This document shows, one piece after another, positions 62,945 to 64,000 of a DNA stretch of 64,000 nucleotides (position 1 is its first letter; each line of letters starts with the position of its first letter). The notes under the pieces were generated by a model. The model saw nothing but the letters and a program-made list of their open reading frames with translations, searched no databases and was not told the DNA's origin. The stretch is from positions 1-64,000 of the forward strand of contig JAKPFT010000022.1 in the NCBI GenBank assembly GCA_029551285.1, given 5' to 3'. This DNA comes from a bacterium. Its GTDB lineage: Bacteria; Ratteibacteria; UBA8468; B48-G9; DSTR01. A program made the position numbers and the translations under genes.

Positions 62945-63713
62945 AGTTTTCATACTGTCCCGTCTTTTCCGGAAATTCTAACACCAGCGGACCGGAATAT
63001 TTTATTTCCTTAAGCCTCCAAAAAAAATCACTCCAGTCAAAGGAACCTTCGCCAGGTGCCAGATGGCTGTCACTCAGCCGGTCGTTATCGTGGAGATGGG
63101 TATGCCAGAGACGGGAAGAAAAGTGGGTGAGTAAGCCTTCCGTCATACCCATAATATGACTGTGGCCGGTATCCAGATTAAGGCCCACCGCAGAAGCCGG
63201 CAAACGCTCAAAAAGAAAGAAAAAATCTTCCAGCTGACTGCCAAGAGCGAAGAGATCATAACAGATGGTGTTGTTCTCCAGGCAGACGGTCAAATTTCTT
63301 TTTTCTAATTCTGGAATAAATGTCTCCAGCACCTCCGCCACCTGACACAACGCCTGGCTTCGGGAACTCTTCTCCCCTGAGCGGCAGGAACCGGCATGCA
63401 GCGTGATACTGGTAGCTCCCAGACGGCTGCAATAATCAATGATTTCTCTCACCCTTTCTCTGGCTTCCTCCGACCTCACCAGGCCGAGGTTCCATTCGCC
63501 AAGGTAAGGAGCGTGGTAACTGGACACGACACCAACTTTTTCCTGATTTCTTCTGATGTTTTCAAAAATGTCCTGGCCGTATCTGGCCTGGTAGTCGGTC
63601 GCGACAAACCATTCTATTTCTCCAATTCCGTAATGAGCAAGCCTGGTCATGGTTTCTTCAAAAGGCAGAAGGCTCATCAGGTGGCAGGAGACGACCCCGA
63701 TTCTATTTTCCAT
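62919..63713 (-). CDS. Sugar phosphate isomerase/epimerase-like TIM-barrel protein (xylose isomerase-like, AP endonuclease 2 family)
   Basis: 264 residues, cytoplasmic. The barrel shows the family pattern of metal ligands: SSYHAPYLGEWNLG near 65, TLHAGSCRSG near 100, Glu in CLENNTICYD near 145, GLNLDTGHSHIMG near 178, and HTHLHDNDRLSDSHLAPGEGSFDW near 205-228, ending with LVLEFPE. Members isomerise or epimerise keto-sugars and related compounds with a divalent metal. The substrate cannot be given. It lies just downstream of the M55 peptidase gene, 3 bp apart. Confidence 0.9.
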   Translation of the reverse strand: MENRIGVVSCHLMSLLPFEETMTRLAHYGIGEIEWFVATDYQARYGQDIFENIRRNQEKVGVVSSYHAPYLGEWNLGLVRSEEARERVREIIDYCSRLGATSITLHAGSCRSGEKSSRSQALCQVAEVLETFIPELEKRNLTVCLENNTICYDLFALGSQLEDFFFLFERLPASAVGLNLDTGHSHIMGMTEGLLTHFSSRLWHTHLHDNDRLSDSHLAPGEGSFDWSDFFWRLKEIKYSGPLVLEFPEKTGQYENFISEVRKA

Positions 63714-63716
63714 GCC

Positions 63717-64000
63717 TTATCCCCGCCACTTTTCGTAAGCGTCCAGAAAGTCTTTGCCGGTAAAGCGGACAGTGGTGGCATTAACCTTCTCTGCCTCCCG
63801 GCGCTGCTGCCAGATGAAGGCGTCCGCTGAGGAGATAAATTCAGTCACCAGTTCCACTTTCCCCTTCAACTTTAAGGGTTTATATCTGGCAATGTTTTTC
63901 ACTGCCCGGGACGCCGCCTGCTCAATTACCTGACAGGCAGCCTGGTGAGAACGGGAAATAGCGCAGGTGCGGTTCAACCCCCACTTGACCACTGCCGTCT
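63717..64000 (-). CDS. M55-family D-aminopeptidase (DppA-like), N-terminus outside the window
   Basis: The frame is open to the right edge, so only about 93 C-terminal residues are visible. They match the end of DppA-type zinc D-aminopeptidases: VKWGLNRTCAISRSHQAA near the start, a region of helices (VIEQAASRAVKN), and the closing TVRFTGKDFLDAYEKWR. The family cleaves D-amino-acid-containing peptides such as those from peptidoglycan recycling. The zinc site lies outside the window. It is followed by the TIM-barrel isomerase gene in the same direction. Confidence 0.8.
   Translation of the reverse strand, partial: TAVVKWGLNRTCAISRSHQAACQVIEQAASRAVKNIARYKPLKLKGKVELVTEFISSADAFIWQQRREAEKVNATTVRFTGKDFLDAYEKWRG

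Noticed and set aside
1-64000. Global reassignment of UGA to Trp or Gly
   Set aside because: Several intact genes (for example those ending at 1480, 6940 and 7629) terminate at TGA in family-appropriate places, so UGA is a normal stop here.
1-64000. CRISPR arrays, tRNA or rRNA genes, transposases
   Set aside because: No regularly spaced repeats, no cloverleaf-like or rRNA-like sequence and no recognisable transposase were seen; a covariance-model scan would settle tRNAs and small RNAs.

Overview
The window is a compact bacterial chromosome segment of moderate GC content. It carries 39 intact, near-intact or edge-truncated genes and two broken ones. The gene style suggests a saccharolytic fermentative anaerobe of the PVC/Lentisphaerota kind or a neighbouring candidate phylum: two short pseudopilins with the [19 protein letters not shown] leader and a C-terminal 'DGH' motif, very large exported glycosidase-like proteins, several Gfo/Idh/MocA oxidoreductases and a sulfatase. 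The phylum is inferred from these features. No rRNA, tRNA, CRISPR array or transposase was seen.

Layout. Positions 1-9.4 kb hold two GH42-like beta-galactosidase relatives, a PfkB sugar kinase, two esterases, a Gfo/Idh/MocA oxidoreductase and a carbon-nitrogen hydrolase. Positions 9.5-9.85 kb hold a tiny Cys-containing gene with its own promoter and terminator. From 15.9 down to 9.8 kb on the minus strand, a Ser/Thr kinase-PilZ fusion is followed by a 1522-residue exported glycosidase-like protein. Positions 16.3-25.2 kb form one plus-strand operon: the redox repressor Rex, a Cache-HAMP histidine kinase, a NuoF-like subunit fused to a GltD/NfnB-like NADPH flavoprotein, an [FeFe]-hydrogenase, a NuoE-like subunit and two stand-alone receiver proteins. 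From 31.4 down to 25.2 kb on the minus strand lie a GH39-like enzyme, an oxidoreductase, a penicillin-binding transpeptidase, a small anchored protein, a DegT-type aminotransferase and a broken URO-D-like gene.

Positions 31.4-38.3 kb (plus) carry a heparinase II/III-like lyase, an aldo/keto reductase-like protein and a GH38 alpha-mannosidase. From 57.1 down to 38.3 kb a long minus-strand array runs GntR-type regulator, SDR, two pseudopilins, three giant exported proteins (two of them GH123/DUF4091-like), an oxidoreductase and a DUF4838 glycosidase-like protein. Positions 57.4-64 kb carry a Ser-type sulfatase, a NagB/PIG-L fusion, a decayed aldo/keto reductase, a small membrane protein, a TIM-barrel isomerase and the end of an M55 D-aminopeptidase.

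How the parts fit (inference). Exported and cytoplasmic glycosidases, a lyase, esterases and a sulfatase would break down a decorated, probably amino-sugar-containing and sulfated glycan. The oxidoreductases, PfkB kinase and NagB fusion would feed the sugars into glycolysis. The Rex-controlled hydrogenase would dispose of the reducing power as H2. No sugar transporter is encoded anywhere in the 64 kb. The features most worth a second look are the fused hydrogenase operon, the kinase-PilZ fusion, a structured intergenic element present twice, and two genes interrupted by stop codons, three of them TGA.
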